Virus record (IMG/VR): IMGVR_UViG_3300042566_000808
Coordinates: 1-28,808 of that record
Strand: one strand, 5' to 3'
DNA: 28,808 nucleotides
Source of the DNA: a virus
Shown: positions 28,126 to 28,808 of the stretch, piece after piece
How the letters are laid out: every line of letters begins with the position of its first letter
Position numbering within the stretch: position 1 is the first letter of the stretch
Notes under the pieces: model-generated
Database searches by the model: none
Told to the model about the DNA's origin: nothing
What the model saw: the letters and a program-made list of their open reading frames with translations, nothing else
Program-made: the position numbers and the translations under genes

Positions 28126-28808
28126 TGGTGTGGTTACGACCTACAAGAATTTGGAGGCACATGCGCTTTTGGATGGGTATCAGCTTGTTTATATTGATCC
28201 CGGGCAGTTCCCCCACCGTGATTGTCCTGGCTACAACGAAGTCAAGATTGCCTATCCCCGGGCGCTGCGCCAGAAGATTGCGGAGGTGGGTGCGGATCAT
28301 TACCATATTGCCACAGAGGGTCCTCTCGGTGTGTCTGCTCGACACCTGCTTGAGCGTGACGGTATACGTTATAATACCGCTTATCATACTCGCTTCCCTG
28401 AAGGCATAAAAAAACTTGTGGGTGTGCCTGAATTTATTACCTGGGCCTATGTGCGTTGGTTCCACAAACACTCAGGCAAGGTGCTGACCACAACAGAAAC
28501 CATGGTCAACGAACTGAGAGATCAAGGCTTTGACGGCACAGTGATCAGTTGGACACGTGGTGTTGACCGAGAAGTGTTCAAGCCTGACTGGCGTGATCCT
28601 GCGGAAAATGATCGTCCCATCCTGGTGTGCGTGAGTAGAGTTTCAAAAGAAAAGAACCTTGATGACTTTTGTGCCATGGAATATCCGGGTGCTAGAAAAA
28701 TCATGGTAGGTGATGGTCCTTACAGAAAAGAACTGCAACAGAAATATCCTGACGTGGAGTTTGTGGGATTTAAAACTGGACCGGCCCTGGCGGAATACTA
28801 TGCACAGG
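28076..28808 (+). CDS. GT4 family glycosyltransferase, 3' end outside window
   Basis: 244 codons visible; the frame is open to the right edge. N-terminus KKILIVTDNLPDQINGVVTT is the GT4 acceptor-domain start (V-T-D-x-x-P-x-x-N-G-V). HIATEGPLG (77-85), TAYHTRFPE (101-109), W-T-R-G-V-D-R-E-V-F (159-168), VSRVSKEKNL (186-195) and VGDGPYR (211-217) match the GT-B retaining glycosyltransferases, such as bacterial lipid mannosyl/sulfoquinovosyl transferases. Acceptor is probably a membrane lipid, given the LpxH-like partner, but that is inference. ATG 28076 lies inside the phosphoesterase gene; no other start gives this N-terminus. Confidence 0.92.
   Translation, partial: MTKKILIVTDNLPDQINGVVTTYKNLEAHALLDGYQLVYIDPGQFPHRDCPGYNEVKIAYPRALRQKIAEVGADHYHIATEGPLGVSARHLLERDGIRYNTAYHTRFPEGIKKLVGVPEFITWAYVRWFHKHSGKVLTTTETMVNELRDQGFDGTVISWTRGVDREVFKPDWRDPAENDRPILVCVSRVSKEKNLDDFCAMEYPGARKIMVGDGPYRKELQQKYPDVEFVGFKTGPALAEYYAQ

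Noticed and set aside
28125-28409. 94-codon plus-strand frame starting MVWLRPTRIW
   Set aside because: It is an out-of-frame shadow of the GT4 gene starting at 28076, whose motifs run through this stretch.
27968-28471. 167-codon antisense frame across the LpxH-like/GT4 junction
   Set aside because: Both plus-strand genes have clear motifs throughout; the antisense frame has none.
1-28808. CRISPR arrays, insertion sequences, integrase and attachment sites
   Set aside because: No spaced identical repeats, transposase or recombinase motifs, or terminal inverted repeats were found.

Overview
The window reads as part of a large, strictly lytic-type tailed phage genome of the T4 superfamily (myovirus) or a close relative. 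The support is: aerobic ribonucleotide reductase genes nrdA and nrdB with a glutaredoxin; a PAAR tail-spike tip protein next to a large structural protein; an ATP-dependent DNA ligase; an Hsp20; many small phage-type unknown proteins; almost no intergenic DNA; and chains of ATGA/TAATG start-stop overlaps. Late-promoter-like TATAAATA/TAAATAC elements and near-perfect sigma70 promoters both occur. I see no tRNA, rRNA, CRISPR array, transposon or integrase. Both window edges cut genes (nrdA on the left, a GT4 glycosyltransferase on the right). The host cannot be named; the ClpX/ClpS/bS21 and LpxH-like genes suggest a Gram-negative, probably proteobacterial, host.

Layout: 1-6651 is the nucleotide-reduction block. 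nrdA and nrdB are separated by 2.5 kb of cargo (a GH16-like lipoprotein, an unknown protein, a methyltransferase, a small membrane protein) and followed by a PGDYG-like protein, glutaredoxin and an Sm-like protein. 6653-8997 holds the PAAR tip and a 685-residue structural protein with a chitin-binding-like module. At 9015-9174 two repeated sigma70 promoters open a cluster of small genes leading to DNA ligase (10069-11445) and then an FG-GAP lipoprotein (12100-13425). A further sigma70 promoter at 13880-13908, with an inverted repeat over its -35 box, precedes a GC-rich 51-codon frame and a coiled-coil membrane protein.

15922-18488 is a proteostasis block: ClpX, ribosomal protein bS21, an unknown, Hsp20 and ClpS, with no ClpP. 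18482-23844 mixes strands: a metallophosphoesterase and a glycosyltransferase-like protein on minus; a UDP-sugar 6-dehydrogenase, an HxD...H oxygenase-like protein and an amidinotransferase on plus. 23907-26986 has the UV-damage endonuclease UvdE, a membrane protein and a short family C DNA polymerase (DnaE-like) lacking the PHP domain. The right end pairs an LpxH-like phosphoesterase with a GT4 glycosyltransferase, a pairing typical of bacterial envelope-lipid loci.

Together the genes supply dNTPs (NrdAB, Grx), repair or join DNA (ligase, UvdE, DnaE-like), probably retune host translation and proteolysis (bS21, ClpX, ClpS, Hsp20), and may remodel the host envelope or its glycans (lipoproteins, sugar dehydrogenase, amidinotransferase, glycosyltransferases, LpxH-like). 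The most unusual parts are the ClpX/ClpS/bS21/Hsp20 block, the PHP-less DnaE, and the two envelope-sugar clusters.
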